A stretch of 64,000 nt of DNA from Novosphingobium aureum. Lineage in GTDB: Bacteria; Pseudomonadota; Alphaproteobacteria; Sphingomonadales; Sphingomonadaceae. A model generated the notes under the pieces. The model saw only the letters and a list, made by a program, of their open reading frames with translations. It was not told the DNA's origin and ran no database searches. Position 1 is the stretch's first letter. Each line of letters opens with the position of its first letter. Both the position numbers and the translations under genes were made by a program. The stretch spans positions 558,001-622,000 of the forward strand of contig NZ_JADZGI010000001.1 of NCBI RefSeq assembly GCF_015865035.1. Reading direction: 5' to 3'. Shown piece by piece: positions 17,117 through 28,079 of the stretch.

Positions 17117-19114
17117 TCAAAACCCGATCCTCCCCCCGCCTTGAGGCTTGACCGCGCACTCGGCGGCAAGGCGCTCGACGATGTCCTCGGCACTGACTGC
17201 CGGGGCGTGACGCAACTGGCGCGAAACGACCGCGAAGTCTCCGGGCGTCAGCGTGCCGAGCGCCGCCAGCGAGGCCGGCGCCTTGCGAGCGAACCAGCTT
17301 TCGAAGGCGCTCGCCGCCTTTTGCGGGCCCAGCGCGCGCAGTTCCAGCTTGAAGACGAAGCGGCGCAGCGTTGCCGGATCGAGTTTGCCGGGGTGATTGG
17401 TCGCGGCGACCACGGGCAGCGGGTGCCGGTCCAGCCAGGTCAGCATCTCGTTGACCTGACCGCGCTCCCAACTGGTCTGCGCACCGGCGCGGTCGAACAG
17501 CAGTGAATCGGCCTCGTCGAAGAGCAGCACGGCGCCGTCGTCGCGCGCGCGTTCAAACGACTGCGCGATGCGCTGCTCGGTCTCGCCCACCCAGCGCGAG
17601 AGCAGGTCCGAGGCGCGGCGGACCAGAAGCGGGCGGTCGAGCGCGCGGGCAAGGTGATGGGCAAGTGCGGTCTTGCCCGTGCCCGGCGGCCCCGAAAGCA
17701 GCAGCGAGACATCGTCATGCCCGCCATCGCGCATGGCCCTGAACAGATCGTCGAGCGGTCTGTCGGTCTCGAACAGGTCGAGATCGCACGAGCCGAAGCC
17801 CGCATCGGGAAGCCTCCCGCCGCACAGGGCCTGCACCAGTGAGCCGGCGGCCCGCTCGCTCGCCGGTTCCGCGCCTGCAAGGCGTGCGGCGCGCAGTGCA
17901 ACGCGCAGCACGGTCGCGGTTTCGGGGACACGATCGATGAGGTTCGCGACGCCCTGATGCGCGTCCAGATCGCCGCCCTCGTCGCGCGCCACCCGCGCGA
18001 GCATGCGCAGGGCAGCACTGCGCGGCGGCGTATCGAGTTTCAGGACGAAGCTCATCCGGCGCACGATCGCATCATCGACGTTGCCCAGCGTATTGGTAGT
18101 CCAGATGACCGGTACCGCATTGGTCTCCAGCAGGCGGTTGATGAAGACCTTGCTGCCCGCGCGCCGCGCGATCCAGCCGCCGCTCGACGGCGTGGCATCC
18201 CCGATCAGGTCCTCCATCTCGTCGAACAGCAGGACCGTACCCTCGCTGTCCAGTTCGCGCGAGCGCACGCCAAGAACGCGTTGCGCGAGATGAAGGGCGT
18301 GGAGCCGTTGGTAGCGGTTGGGCTCTTCGCTGTCCTCGTCCGCCTCGCCCACCGCACGCAGGCGCGCCCCGGCTTCGGCTGCGAGCATGCGGGCGAGTTC
18401 GGTCTTGCCCGAACCGGGCGGGCCATGGATCAGGATATTGATGCCCCCCGCCCGCTCCCTCAGCGCCCCCGCGAGAAGGTCGATGAGGAAGCCTGCATCC
18501 TCGACATGGGCAAAGTCGATGCGGCCAAGCGCGCTGGTCTGGCAGGTCCCGGCGAGAGCCGAAAGTACCGCTTCCTCGCTGGCAGCACCGCGCGCGAGCA
18601 GTTCGCCGACGGCCCAGTGCGAGGAGATGTAGGCAGAGCCGTCGCTGTCCCCGACCAGATCGAACAGGCCCAGACGCAGCAGCACGCTTTCGTTCACGCA
18701 TTGCTCGGCCTCGTCCTCCTTCGCGCCCGCCAGGACGCCCAGGATCACGGCGAGATCCATGCCCCGCATCGTCAGGATGTCGAGCAGACTGCGCAGGTGG
18801 GGGTGGCGCAGCCCTGCGACGAGGACGCGCAGCAAAGCCGTATCGAAGCTGTCGAGATGCAGTACACGTGCAAGGATCCCGCCGATCCGCTGGGGGCGGG
18901 ACGGCGATTGCTCGACGCTTTCGCGGGCGCCCTCGACGGTCGCGAGATAGGTCGCCCAGGTTGCGTTCTTGGGCAGCGTCGCTCGCTTTTCGGCGGTCAG
19001 CCAGCCCAGCTTGGGGGCGGCCCATTCGCGCATGGTTTCAGCGAATGCGCGCGAGACGCAGGCGCCGCGTGTGAAGCGCAGCAAGGCGCTGCGCACGATA
19101 GTCAGTTCGGTCAT
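17117..19114 (-). CDS. Tandem double AAA+ ATPase of unknown function
   Basis: A 665-residue protein with two AAA+ modules after a mainly helical N-terminal region of about 200 residues. D1: Walker A GPPGSGKT (231-238), Walker B LLFDE (DE at 298-299), sensor-1 TTNTL (339-343). D2: Walker A GPPGTGKT (475-482), pore-like WVGETE (508-513), Walker B DEAD (533-536), ATN sensor (571-573), RR arginine pair (584-585). Both sites look intact, so it should be an active remodeller of the classic AAA clade. No protease, nuclease or membrane domain is fused. The position beside a decayed integration site, with only a small HTH gene as neighbour, leaves the role open. Confidence 0.78.
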   Translation of the reverse strand: MTELTIVRSALLRFTRGACVSRAFAETMREWAAPKLGWLTAEKRATLPKNATWATYLATVEGARESVEQSPSRPQRIGGILARVLHLDSFDTALLRVLVAGLRHPHLRSLLDILTMRGMDLAVILGVLAGAKEDEAEQCVNESVLLRLGLFDLVGDSDGSAYISSHWAVGELLARGAASEEAVLSALAGTCQTSALGRIDFAHVEDAGFLIDLLAGALRERAGGINILIHGPPGSGKTELARMLAAEAGARLRAVGEADEDSEEPNRYQRLHALHLAQRVLGVRSRELDSEGTVLLFDEMEDLIGDATPSSGGWIARRAGSKVFINRLLETNAVPVIWTTNTLGNVDDAIVRRMSFVLKLDTPPRSAALRMLARVARDEGGDLDAHQGVANLIDRVPETATVLRVALRAARLAGAEPASERAAGSLVQALCGGRLPDAGFGSCDLDLFETDRPLDDLFRAMRDGGHDDVSLLLSGPPGTGKTALAHHLARALDRPLLVRRASDLLSRWVGETEQRIAQSFERARDDGAVLLFDEADSLLFDRAGAQTSWERGQVNEMLTWLDRHPLPVVAATNHPGKLDPATLRRFVFKLELRALGPQKAASAFESWFARKAPASLAALGTLTPGDFAVVSRQLRHAPAVSAEDIVERLAAECAVKPQGGGRIGF

Positions 19115-19679
19115 GAGATATCCGTTTCGACCGCTCGCCAGCGCGTGAACACGCGTCAGGCCTCAGGCGGCATGCTTCATCGATTGCGATGGAAGGGCAT
19201 GGATGCAGGCAGGGAAGAAAGCCCCGCCGCAGCATCGAAACGACGCTTTAGGAGAAGGGCTGGAAACCTGCGGGCACGTTGCCCTTGATAGGGTTGAAAA
19301 CCAGCAATGGATTGCTCCTGTATCGTCTTGCCTCATGCAAGAACGCGCTGCCGAATAAAGATATTTGTTGGAATAGGCAAGAGCTGATCAAGATCGTTTG
19401 CAGATTCGGGCATGATGAAGTCTGAACCTGTTGTCGCGATCCGGTTAAACCCGGCCAACTTCTACCGAGGCGGAATGACGGCAACGGTACCGGACTGTTC
19501 CACCATGCGAACGAACGGCTGCTGCGTTTCATTGGAAGGCCATGCTTCGATGATTGCACCAAATTACCGCCCGCTTTCGAGGCACAAAGCAACCGCCAGA
19601 TATTCTTGTCAAAGGACCGATCCCGGTATCGTGTGCGAGCAGGCGCCTTGCCGAAAAGCCGCGTCCCTCGGTCCGGCGT
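19115..19679. other. Gene-free stretch between the AAA gene and the SDR gene
   Basis: 565 bp with lower GC than the surroundings, especially 19330-19600. Short open frames on both strands have no domain signature, poor composition and no convincing ribosome-binding site. I see no RNA gene or repeat. The right end of the decayed island may lie here. Confidence 0.4.
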
Positions 19680-20459
19680 TCAGCTTGCGGCGTAGCCGCC
19701 ATCGACGTGGATCGCATCGCCGTGAACGAAGCGCGATGCCGGTGAGACGAGGAACAGGACCGCCTCTGCGACTTCAGCAGGGTCGACGAAGCGGCCCATC
19801 GGGTTGCCTTCGGCGATGGACTTGCGCAGCTGGTCCTTGTCGGCGCCCCCGGAGATGCGCGAGTAGGTCTCGATGATGTCGTCCATCATGCTCGACTCGA
19901 CGACGCCGGGATGGACCGAATTGACCCGGATGGGATAGCCGAGCGTGGCGAACTCGACCGCACTCGCGCGCGTCAGCATCCGGGCGGCGGCCTTGCTCAC
20001 GCAGTAGGCGGCGCTGAAGACCGCAGGCTTGTCCGAGGCCCCCGAACACATGTTGACGATCGCCGCGCCGCCCTCGCGGTCGGTGCCGCTGCGCGCAAGC
20101 AGGCTCGCGGCGGTCTTCGTGCCCAGGAACATGCCTTCGACATTGACTTGCTGGCAGCGCTTCCACTCCTCGAGCGTGACGTCCTCGATCCGTCCCATTG
20201 GCGCGATGCCGGCGTTGTTGACCAGGGCATCGAGCTTGCCGTGGCGCTGCTCGACCGCGCCGATCGCCTCTTTCCAGCTTGCTTCGCTGGTGACGTCGAG
20301 CGCGATGAACTCGGTGCCCTCGATGGGCTCGCGCGGAGCCTGCAGGTCCGAGCACACGACTTTCGCGCCGTTGGCGACAAGCAGGCGCACGGTGGCCTTG
20401 CCGATATCGCCATTCGCGCCGGTTACAAGGACGAGGGTGTCTTCCAGAACTTTGGTCAT
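19680..20459 (-). CDS. Short-chain dehydrogenase/reductase
   Basis: A 259-residue SDR starting at 20459 (MTKVLEDTL); the frame extends 22 codons further, but without family similarity. The cofactor loop is TGANGDIG near residue 13-20, NNAG follows the second half of the Rossmann fold, and the active site is represented by Ser in CSGAS and the Y-x-x-x-K in AAYCVSKAA. The end DAIHVDGGYAAS is typical of classical SDRs. An Asp (CSDL) after strand 2 suggests NAD(H) preference. It is divergent from the quinohemoprotein gene and may share its control region. The substrate is unknown. Confidence 0.85.
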   Translation of the reverse strand: MTKVLEDTLVLVTGANGDIGKATVRLLVANGAKVVCSDLQAPREPIEGTEFIALDVTSEASWKEAIGAVEQRHGKLDALVNNAGIAPMGRIEDVTLEEWKRCQQVNVEGMFLGTKTAASLLARSGTDREGGAAIVNMCSGASDKPAVFSAAYCVSKAAARMLTRASAVEFATLGYPIRVNSVHPGVVESSMMDDIIETYSRISGGADKDQLRKSIAEGNPMGRFVDPAEVAEAVLFLVSPASRFVHGDAIHVDGGYAAS

Positions 20460-20937
20460 GTGCGTGCCTGTCTCGCTTAGCGGTCTGAAAAGGTCGGGTG
20501 CCGCGCTCGCGTGCGCGGTGTTCAAGGGGCATGAGGCCGGGCGGTCGTGAATGCGGGGCGTCGATAGCTTCGGGAAAGCGCGTGCGTCGCGGGTATCTTG
20601 GCCTGCTCGTCTGGTCCTGGACGCGCGCGCGTCGCTTTATCGCTCTCCTCGTTCGGCACCGTAAGCCCGTGCCTTCTTTGCCAACGTCATATTCCCACGT
20701 GGCAAGGCAGAACAACCTAGCACTTTGTCTCCGGCCGTGACCGCGCTGAATCCGTCTACGCCGCCTGGGACCCCGCACGTCCCTTTGCATCGTCGCGTAA
20801 GTCCCAATCTCTCGCGGGCCTGCTTTTGTGCCTATTGCGGTTTGTCATTTCGCTTTGCGCATAGTGCCCAGGAAGCGCGCACTCCTATCCTGATCGCTGC
20901 TGCGCAAGATCGCGTGGCACGGCAGACAGGAGCGCGC
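20460..20937. other. Divergent control region between the SDR and PQQ dehydrogenase genes
   Basis: 478 bp with no credible gene. An open frame continues upstream of the dehydrogenase, but its composition is unlike a protein and it lacks a signal sequence. The stretch contains the inverted repeat listed at 20678-20705 and presumably both promoters. Confidence 0.45.
20678..20705. promoter_or_regulatory. Imperfect inverted repeat, candidate operator
   Basis: TTGCCAACGT (20678-20687) and ACGTGGCAA (20697-20705) are inverted copies with one extra A, separated by 9 bp. The size and placement in the divergent intergenic region fit a dimeric regulator site. No regulator gene is adjacent. Confidence 0.35.
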
Positions 20938-23028
<2,091 letters not shown>

Positions 23029-23101
23029 ACCCGCCCTTGCGCGCGATGCGGCGCGGCAAGGCTTCGGGGCAGGAAAAGAGCCGCGACCAGCTAGAGGGGA
23101 G

Positions 23102-24421
23102 ATGAGGATGCAGGCAGTGGAACAGGGCAGCGGAGCGGGCGTGCAACCAACGCGAGGCTGGTATGTCGTCGCCATTTGCATGATCGCCTACGTCCTGTCC
23201 TTCGTGGATCGGCAGATCCTTGCCCTGATGATCGGTCCGATTCAGGCAGACCTGGCCATCACCGACACCCAGTTCGGACTGCTCCACGGTCTCGCCTTCG
23301 CGATTTTCTACGCCACCATGGGAATCCCTCTGGCCGGGCTGGCGGACCGGGTCTCGCGTCCCGGGGTGATCGCCGCCGGGATCGCGGTATGGAGCGCGGC
23401 GACGCTGGCCTGCGGCTTTGCACGCGGCTTCGCGCAGCTGTTCATCGCGCGCATCTTCGTGGGGGCGGGCGAGGCGGCCCTGTCTCCGGCGACCTATTCG
23501 TTGATCTCCGACCTTTTTCCCAAGGAACGCCTGGGCCGCGCGGTTGCGGTCTACTCGATGGGCTCGTTCTTCGGGGCAGGATTGGCCTTCCTTGCCGGGG
23601 GAGCGGTCATCGCCGCTGTCGGCGATGTCGGCGAAGTGGTCTTGCTTGGCCATGCCTTGCGCGCCTGGCAGCTGGTGTTCCTGATCGTGGGCGCGCCCGG
23701 CTTCGTGCTGGCGCTGGTGATGATCGCGACGGTGCGCGATCCCGGTCGGGCGTCGGCAGGCAAGGCGCCGGGGCTCGGTGCAGTGCTGGGACACATGATG
23801 CGCGAGCGTGCGATCTATGGGCCGCATGTCCTTGGCTACACCCTCGCGGCGATGGCGCTGTTCGCGCTGCTGGGATGGGCGCCCGCGCTGATCATGCGCT
23901 CGAGCGGCATGGCGCCGGGCGAAGCGGGCGTGTGGCTCGGCATGATCGCGTTGGTGTTCGGGGTGGGCGGAGTTCTCGCCAGCGGGTGGATCATGGATGC
24001 CCTGACCCGGCGCGGCCATCGCGCCTCGCCATTCACCACCGGCATCGCCGGTGTCGCGGGCGTGCTGATCTTCGCCGTGTTGTTGGCGATGGTGGACGGG
24101 TTCTACCCGGTTCTGGTCGCGCTCGGCGGGCTGATGTTCTTCGCCTCTTTCCCCATGCCGCCATCGACCGCGGTGATGCAGATGGTGGCTCCGCCGGCGA
24201 TGCGGTCGCGAGTCTCGGCATTGTTCTTGTGCAGCAATTCGCTGATCGGATCGAGCCTTGGCGTGCTCTTCGTCGGGCTGCTCAACGATGCGTCTGCACA
24301 TGGGGGAGAGGGCGCCGGAGTGGCGCTGTCGCTGGCCATCGTGACCGGGAGCGCAGGCCTCGCCGCAGCCCTCGTCCTGGCCGCCGGGGTCAGGCCCTTT
24401 GCGCGCGTCATGGACAACTAG
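23102..24421 (+). CDS. MFS transporter (spinster-like)
   Basis: A 439-residue major-facilitator protein with about 12 predicted transmembrane segments. After TM1 comes SFVDRQILALMIGPIQ, typical of the spinster-like sphingomonad MFS group, and GLADRVSR provides the loop 2-3 motif. The start at 23102 follows AGAGGGGAG. It lies 73 bp after the quinohemoprotein gene in the same direction, so it probably transports the substrate or an oxidation product across the inner membrane. Family members are usually annotated by neighbourhood; no specificity is visible in the sequence. Confidence 0.85.
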   Translation: MRMQAVEQGSGAGVQPTRGWYVVAICMIAYVLSFVDRQILALMIGPIQADLAITDTQFGLLHGLAFAIFYATMGIPLAGLADRVSRPGVIAAGIAVWSAATLACGFARGFAQLFIARIFVGAGEAALSPATYSLISDLFPKERLGRAVAVYSMGSFFGAGLAFLAGGAVIAAVGDVGEVVLLGHALRAWQLVFLIVGAPGFVLALVMIATVRDPGRASAGKAPGLGAVLGHMMRERAIYGPHVLGYTLAAMALFALLGWAPALIMRSSGMAPGEAGVWLGMIALVFGVGGVLASGWIMDALTRRGHRASPFTTGIAGVAGVLIFAVLLAMVDGFYPVLVALGGLMFFASFPMPPSTAVMQMVAPPAMRSRVSALFLCSNSLIGSSLGVLFVGLLNDASAHGGEGAGVALSLAIVTGSAGLAAALVLAAGVRPFARVMDN

Positions 24422-24575
24422 CCGGTCAGCCGAATTCGTCTGCGTCACGTGGGCAGGTATCGGACGCTCATGCGGCTTTGCTGCGGATTTCGGACCCTGC
24501 CTGCCGATTGCGAATAGAGCGCTGCGGCGTGCTCGCCCAAGATCGATGACGAAATCGATCAGGAAGGAAATCCAA

Positions 24576-25667
24576 ATGCGCGTTGCCGTTCTGGGCGGAG
24601 GGCACGGTTGCTACGCCGCCGCCGTTGAAATGAGCGAGATGGGCCACGAAGTCTGGTTCTGGAGGCGCGATGCCAAGGCCTTCGGTCCGGTGCTCGAGAA
24701 CGGTGTCATCACGGTGAAGGACCATGCCGGGACCCGCGATGTCGTCGTTGCCCATCCCACGACCTCGCTCGAAGAGGCGATCACCAGTGCCGAGGCGGTG
24801 ATCATCCCGCTGCCCGCGACCACGCACGAGGATCTTGCGCAGGCTTGCGCACCTTACTGGAAGGATGGGCAGGTGGTGTTCCTGCCGCCCGGGACGCTGG
24901 GCTCGATAGTCTTTGCCCAGGCCGCGCGCGCTGCTGGCAATCCGGCGGACGTGAGCTTCGCCGAGACCGGCACGCTGCCCTATCTGGTGCGCAAGCATGC
25001 CCCAGCCGAGATCGTGGTCAGCGTCTATGCCACGCGCCTTCCGACCGGTGTCTTCCCGGCGAGGAACACCGAACGCGCGATGGACGTCCTCAAGCAGGTC
25101 TATCCCGCTGTGGAGCCGATCGAGGATGCGCTCGCCGGCGGCCTGATGAACGCGGGACCGATCATTCACCCGCCGCTGATCCTGATGAACGCCGGGCCGC
25201 TCGAGCACTTCCCCGCCTGGGACATTCACAACGAAGGGACCCAGCCTTCGATCCGTGCTGTCACCAGCGCGCTGGACAAGGAGCGCATGGATCTGCGCGA
25301 GGCGCTCGGCTACGGCGCGCCGCATTTCCCACTCGCCGACCATTACAACGCCGATGCCAGCCAGGGCGATGAATGGATGTACGGCTACGCCGCTCATGAA
25401 AAGCTGACCGACAGCGGCGACTGGCGGGAAAAAATCGACCTGCAGAGCCATCGCTACATGTTCGAGGACACCCGGCTCGGGCTCAGCATGATTGCCTCGA
25501 TCGGCAAGTGGGCCGGACATGCGACACCGCTCGCCTCGGGAATGCTGGCAATGGCCAGCGCGATAACCGGGCGCGATCTCTACGCCGAGGGACGCACGCT
25601 CGAGCGGCTTGGCCTCGCACAACTCGATCGCGCGGCAATGCGCCGCTACTTGCAGGAGGGTATCTGA
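24576..25667 (+). CDS. NAD(P)-dependent octopine/nopaline dehydrogenase-family enzyme
   Basis: A 363-residue two-domain dehydrogenase. The start at ATG 24576 follows AGGAAGGAAA, and the Rossmann motif GGGHGCYAA begins at residue 7. The C-terminal helical domain contains the IIHPPLILMNAG block and an NADH-/imino-acid-type H-x3-D-like segment (HFPLADHYN) characteristic of the octopine/nopaline family. True opine enzymes join keto acids with amino acids, but bacterial relatives in catabolic operons probably oxidise other hydroxy- or amino-acid-like substrates. It is the first gene of a tightly packed four-gene set with a hydroxyacyl dehydrogenase, an FAD oxidase and a cytochrome c. Confidence 0.78.
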   Translation: MRVAVLGGGHGCYAAAVEMSEMGHEVWFWRRDAKAFGPVLENGVITVKDHAGTRDVVVAHPTTSLEEAITSAEAVIIPLPATTHEDLAQACAPYWKDGQVVFLPPGTLGSIVFAQAARAAGNPADVSFAETGTLPYLVRKHAPAEIVVSVYATRLPTGVFPARNTERAMDVLKQVYPAVEPIEDALAGGLMNAGPIIHPPLILMNAGPLEHFPAWDIHNEGTQPSIRAVTSALDKERMDLREALGYGAPHFPLADHYNADASQGDEWMYGYAAHEKLTDSGDWREKIDLQSHRYMFEDTRLGLSMIASIGKWAGHATPLASGMLAMASAITGRDLYAEGRTLERLGLAQLDRAAMRRYLQEGI

Positions 25668-25668
25668 C

Positions 25669-26712
25669 ATGCCGGTACCTGGCACTGGCGATGGACAGGC
25701 GCAGAACGTGCCCGAGGATGGCGCGGTCCAGGTTGCCGTGGTGGGCGCCGGGCGGATGGGGCGCGGGATCGCGATCGCCTTCGCCGCAGTGGGAAGCACA
25801 GTGACGCTGGTCGACGCCAAGCCACGCGACGCGGCAGGGCTTGCCACCTTGCGCGCAGCGGCACTGGCGGAGATCGCGGCCGACCTGGCCTTTCTCGTCG
25901 ACCTGGGGCTGATCGATCCGTCGGGAGCCGGAGCGGCGCTGGCCCGTGTCGCCTTTGCCGGGCGCGACGAAGCTCGCGATGCGCTCGGCAGCGCGGCGAT
26001 CGTCTTCGAGGGCGTGCCCGAGACGATCGCGGCCAAGCGCGATGCATTCGCCTTCATCTGCGCCCATGCCGGCCCGGACTGCATCATCGCCTCGACCACC
26101 TCCACCATCGATCCGGACGAGCTCGCCCCGCTGATCACCGGACCCGAGCGCTTTCTCAACGCGCACTGGCTCAACCCGGCCTATCTCATGCCGCTCGTCG
26201 AGCTTGCCCCGGCCAGTGGCACTGCCGCGCCGGTTGTCGAGCGGCTCAAGCAGGTCCTGCAGGCTGCCGGAAAGGTGCCGATCGTGTGCCGTAACGCGCC
26301 GGGCTACATCGTGCCGCGCATCCAGGCGCTGGCCATGAACGAGGCGGCGCGCATCGTCGAGGAAGGCATTGCCAGCGCCGAGGACGTGGACCTTGCCGTG
26401 CGCACCGGCTTCGGGTTGCGCTTTGCGGTGCTGGGCCTGCTCGAGTTCATCGACTGGGGCGGGGGCGACATCCTTTATCACGCCAGCCACTTCCTCTCCG
26501 ACAAGATCGACGCGGGGCGCTTCGCGGCACCGCAGGTGGTCGCGCGCAACATGGAAGGCAACCGGCGGGGGCTGCGCGACGGTGAAGGGTTCTACGACTA
26601 TAGGGGCATGGACACCGATTCCTATCGCGCGCAGCGGCTGGGCGACTTCGTCGCGCTGCTGCGCCTGCGCGGACTGGTGCCGCCTTTCGCCAGCGGGGCA
26701 GCGGTCACGTGA
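25669..26712 (+). CDS. 3-hydroxyacyl-CoA dehydrogenase-family NAD-binding enzyme
   Basis: A 347-residue protein starting 1 bp after the previous stop. The NAD-binding loop GAGRMGRGIA lies near residues 26-35, followed by the acidic end of strand 2 (TLVDAK). The middle has IVFEGVPETIAAK (the conserved E of the family) and STTSTI. A C-terminal all-helical 3HCDH domain follows with NAPGYIVPRIQALAMNEA. The best match by structure is 3-hydroxybutyryl-CoA dehydrogenase, but relatives act on non-CoA substrates (carnitine, gulonate). The extended N-terminus (about 18 residues) is unusual. Co-transcription with the neighbouring octopine-family enzyme suggests successive oxidation steps. Confidence 0.8.
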   Translation: MPVPGTGDGQAQNVPEDGAVQVAVVGAGRMGRGIAIAFAAVGSTVTLVDAKPRDAAGLATLRAAALAEIAADLAFLVDLGLIDPSGAGAALARVAFAGRDEARDALGSAAIVFEGVPETIAAKRDAFAFICAHAGPDCIIASTTSTIDPDELAPLITGPERFLNAHWLNPAYLMPLVELAPASGTAAPVVERLKQVLQAAGKVPIVCRNAPGYIVPRIQALAMNEAARIVEEGIASAEDVDLAVRTGFGLRFAVLGLLEFIDWGGGDILYHASHFLSDKIDAGRFAAPQVVARNMEGNRRGLRDGEGFYDYRGMDTDSYRAQRLGDFVALLRLRGLVPPFASGAAVT

Positions 26713-28079
26713 TCCTCGATGCCCTGCGCGCCGAACTGGGCGAAGGCCGGGTCTGCGCTGCGCCGGACATCGAACCGCGCTATTTCGACGACGAGACCGG
26801 CGGCGTGGCTGGAAAGCCGCTGGGACTGGTCCGTCCGGCCTCGACGCAGGAAGTCTCGCGGGTCCTGTCCCTGTGCAACGCAGCCGGGCAGCCGGTGGTC
26901 GTACAGGGAGGCCGAACCGGGCTGACCCGGGGCGCGGTGCCGCGTGACGATGAACTTGTACTCTCCCTCGAAAACTTCGCAGCGATCGAGGCGGTCGATG
27001 CCGCAACCGGGACGATGGCGCTCGGCGCAGGCGTCGCGCTGCAGGCTGCGCAGGAGGCTGCAGCCGAAGCTGGCTGGCGCCTCGCGGTGGACATCGGCGC
27101 GCGCGGCAGCTGCACGATCGGCGGCATGATCGCGACCAATGCCGGGGGGCACCAGGTCTTTCGGCACGGCATGATGCGCGCGCAGGTGCTGGGGCTGGAG
27201 GCGGTCCTCGCCGACGGCAGCGTGGTCAGCGCGATGCAGCCGATGCTCAAGAACAATACCGGCTACGACTGGACCCAGCTGATGATCGGCGCGGAAGGCA
27301 CGCTGGGCGTGGTCACGCGCGCGCTGCTGCGCCTGCAGCCGGCTGTTGCCGGATTGGAAACCGCGCTTTGCGCCGTGCCCGACTATGCCGCGCTGGTGCG
27401 CTTGCTGGCGCTGCTGCGCGCGCGGCTGGGGCCGCGGCTTGCCTCGTTCGAGGCGATGTGGGACGACTTTCTCGCTCAGGCGATCGCACATTGCGCCCTG
27501 CGCGCGCCCTTTGCGCAGGACTGGCCATGTACCGTGCTGGTCGAGTGCGAGGGTGAAGACGACGGTGCGCTGGCGGCCGCGCTGGAAGCTGCGTTCGAGG
27601 CCGGGATGCTGGGTGATGCGCTCATCGCCCAGTCGGGTGCGGCGCGCGATGGCTTCTGGGCCTATCGCGATGCCATTGGCGAGATCACCCGCACGATGAC
27701 CCATTTCGAGCCTTTCGACGTGGGCGCGCCCACCGCCGTAATCGGCGCGCTGGTGGAGACAGTGCGCGCGGGGCTCGAGGCCGAGTTCGGTGCGCTGCCC
27801 TGTGCCTGTTTCGGTCATGTCGCCGATGGCAATCTGCATATCGCGCTCGATCTCGGTGCGCCGGGCAGGGAGCACCGCGCGCAGGCGGTGGTCTACGATG
27901 CCGTGCGCGCGGCGGGCGGCACCGTTTCCGCAGAGCATGGCATCGGCATGCTCAAGCGGGACTGGCTCGGCCACACCCGCAGCCCCGCGGAGATCGCGCT
28001 CATGCGCCGGGTGCGTGTCGCGCTCGACCCGCGCGGCATTCTCAATCCCGGACGGATTTTCGACATGGAGACTGCCTGA
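26709..28079 (+). CDS. FAD-linked oxidase, D-2-hydroxyacid dehydrogenase type
   Basis: A 456-residue flavoprotein starting at GTG 26709 (GTGA overlap with the preceding stop). The N-terminal FAD-binding-4 domain has QGGRTGLTRGA and the IGGMIATNAGG pyrophosphate-binding block. The C-terminal FAD-linked oxidase domain ends with GHVADGNLHIA and SAEHGIGMLKR, the signature of GlcD, D-lactate and D-2-hydroxyglutarate dehydrogenases. It probably oxidises a D-2-hydroxyacid to a 2-keto acid. It has no signal peptide, whereas the following cytochrome c is exported. Whether they interact directly is doubtful despite overlapping genes. Confidence 0.87.
   Translation: MILDALRAELGEGRVCAAPDIEPRYFDDETGGVAGKPLGLVRPASTQEVSRVLSLCNAAGQPVVVQGGRTGLTRGAVPRDDELVLSLENFAAIEAVDAATGTMALGAGVALQAAQEAAAEAGWRLAVDIGARGSCTIGGMIATNAGGHQVFRHGMMRAQVLGLEAVLADGSVVSAMQPMLKNNTGYDWTQLMIGAEGTLGVVTRALLRLQPAVAGLETALCAVPDYAALVRLLALLRARLGPRLASFEAMWDDFLAQAIAHCALRAPFAQDWPCTVLVECEGEDDGALAAALEAAFEAGMLGDALIAQSGAARDGFWAYRDAIGEITRTMTHFEPFDVGAPTAVIGALVETVRAGLEAEFGALPCACFGHVADGNLHIALDLGAPGREHRAQAVVYDAVRAAGGTVSAEHGIGMLKRDWLGHTRSPAEIALMRRVRVALDPRGILNPGRIFDMETA

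Noticed and set aside
19248..19592. A 114-codon minus-strand frame in the gap before the SDR gene
   Set aside because: No family features, Ser/Arg-rich composition and no credible ribosome-binding site.
24576..25667. Reading the octopine-family gene as an opine synthase or T-DNA-derived gene
   Set aside because: Base composition equals the neighbours, the gene is embedded in a catabolic operon, and the family is broad in bacteria.
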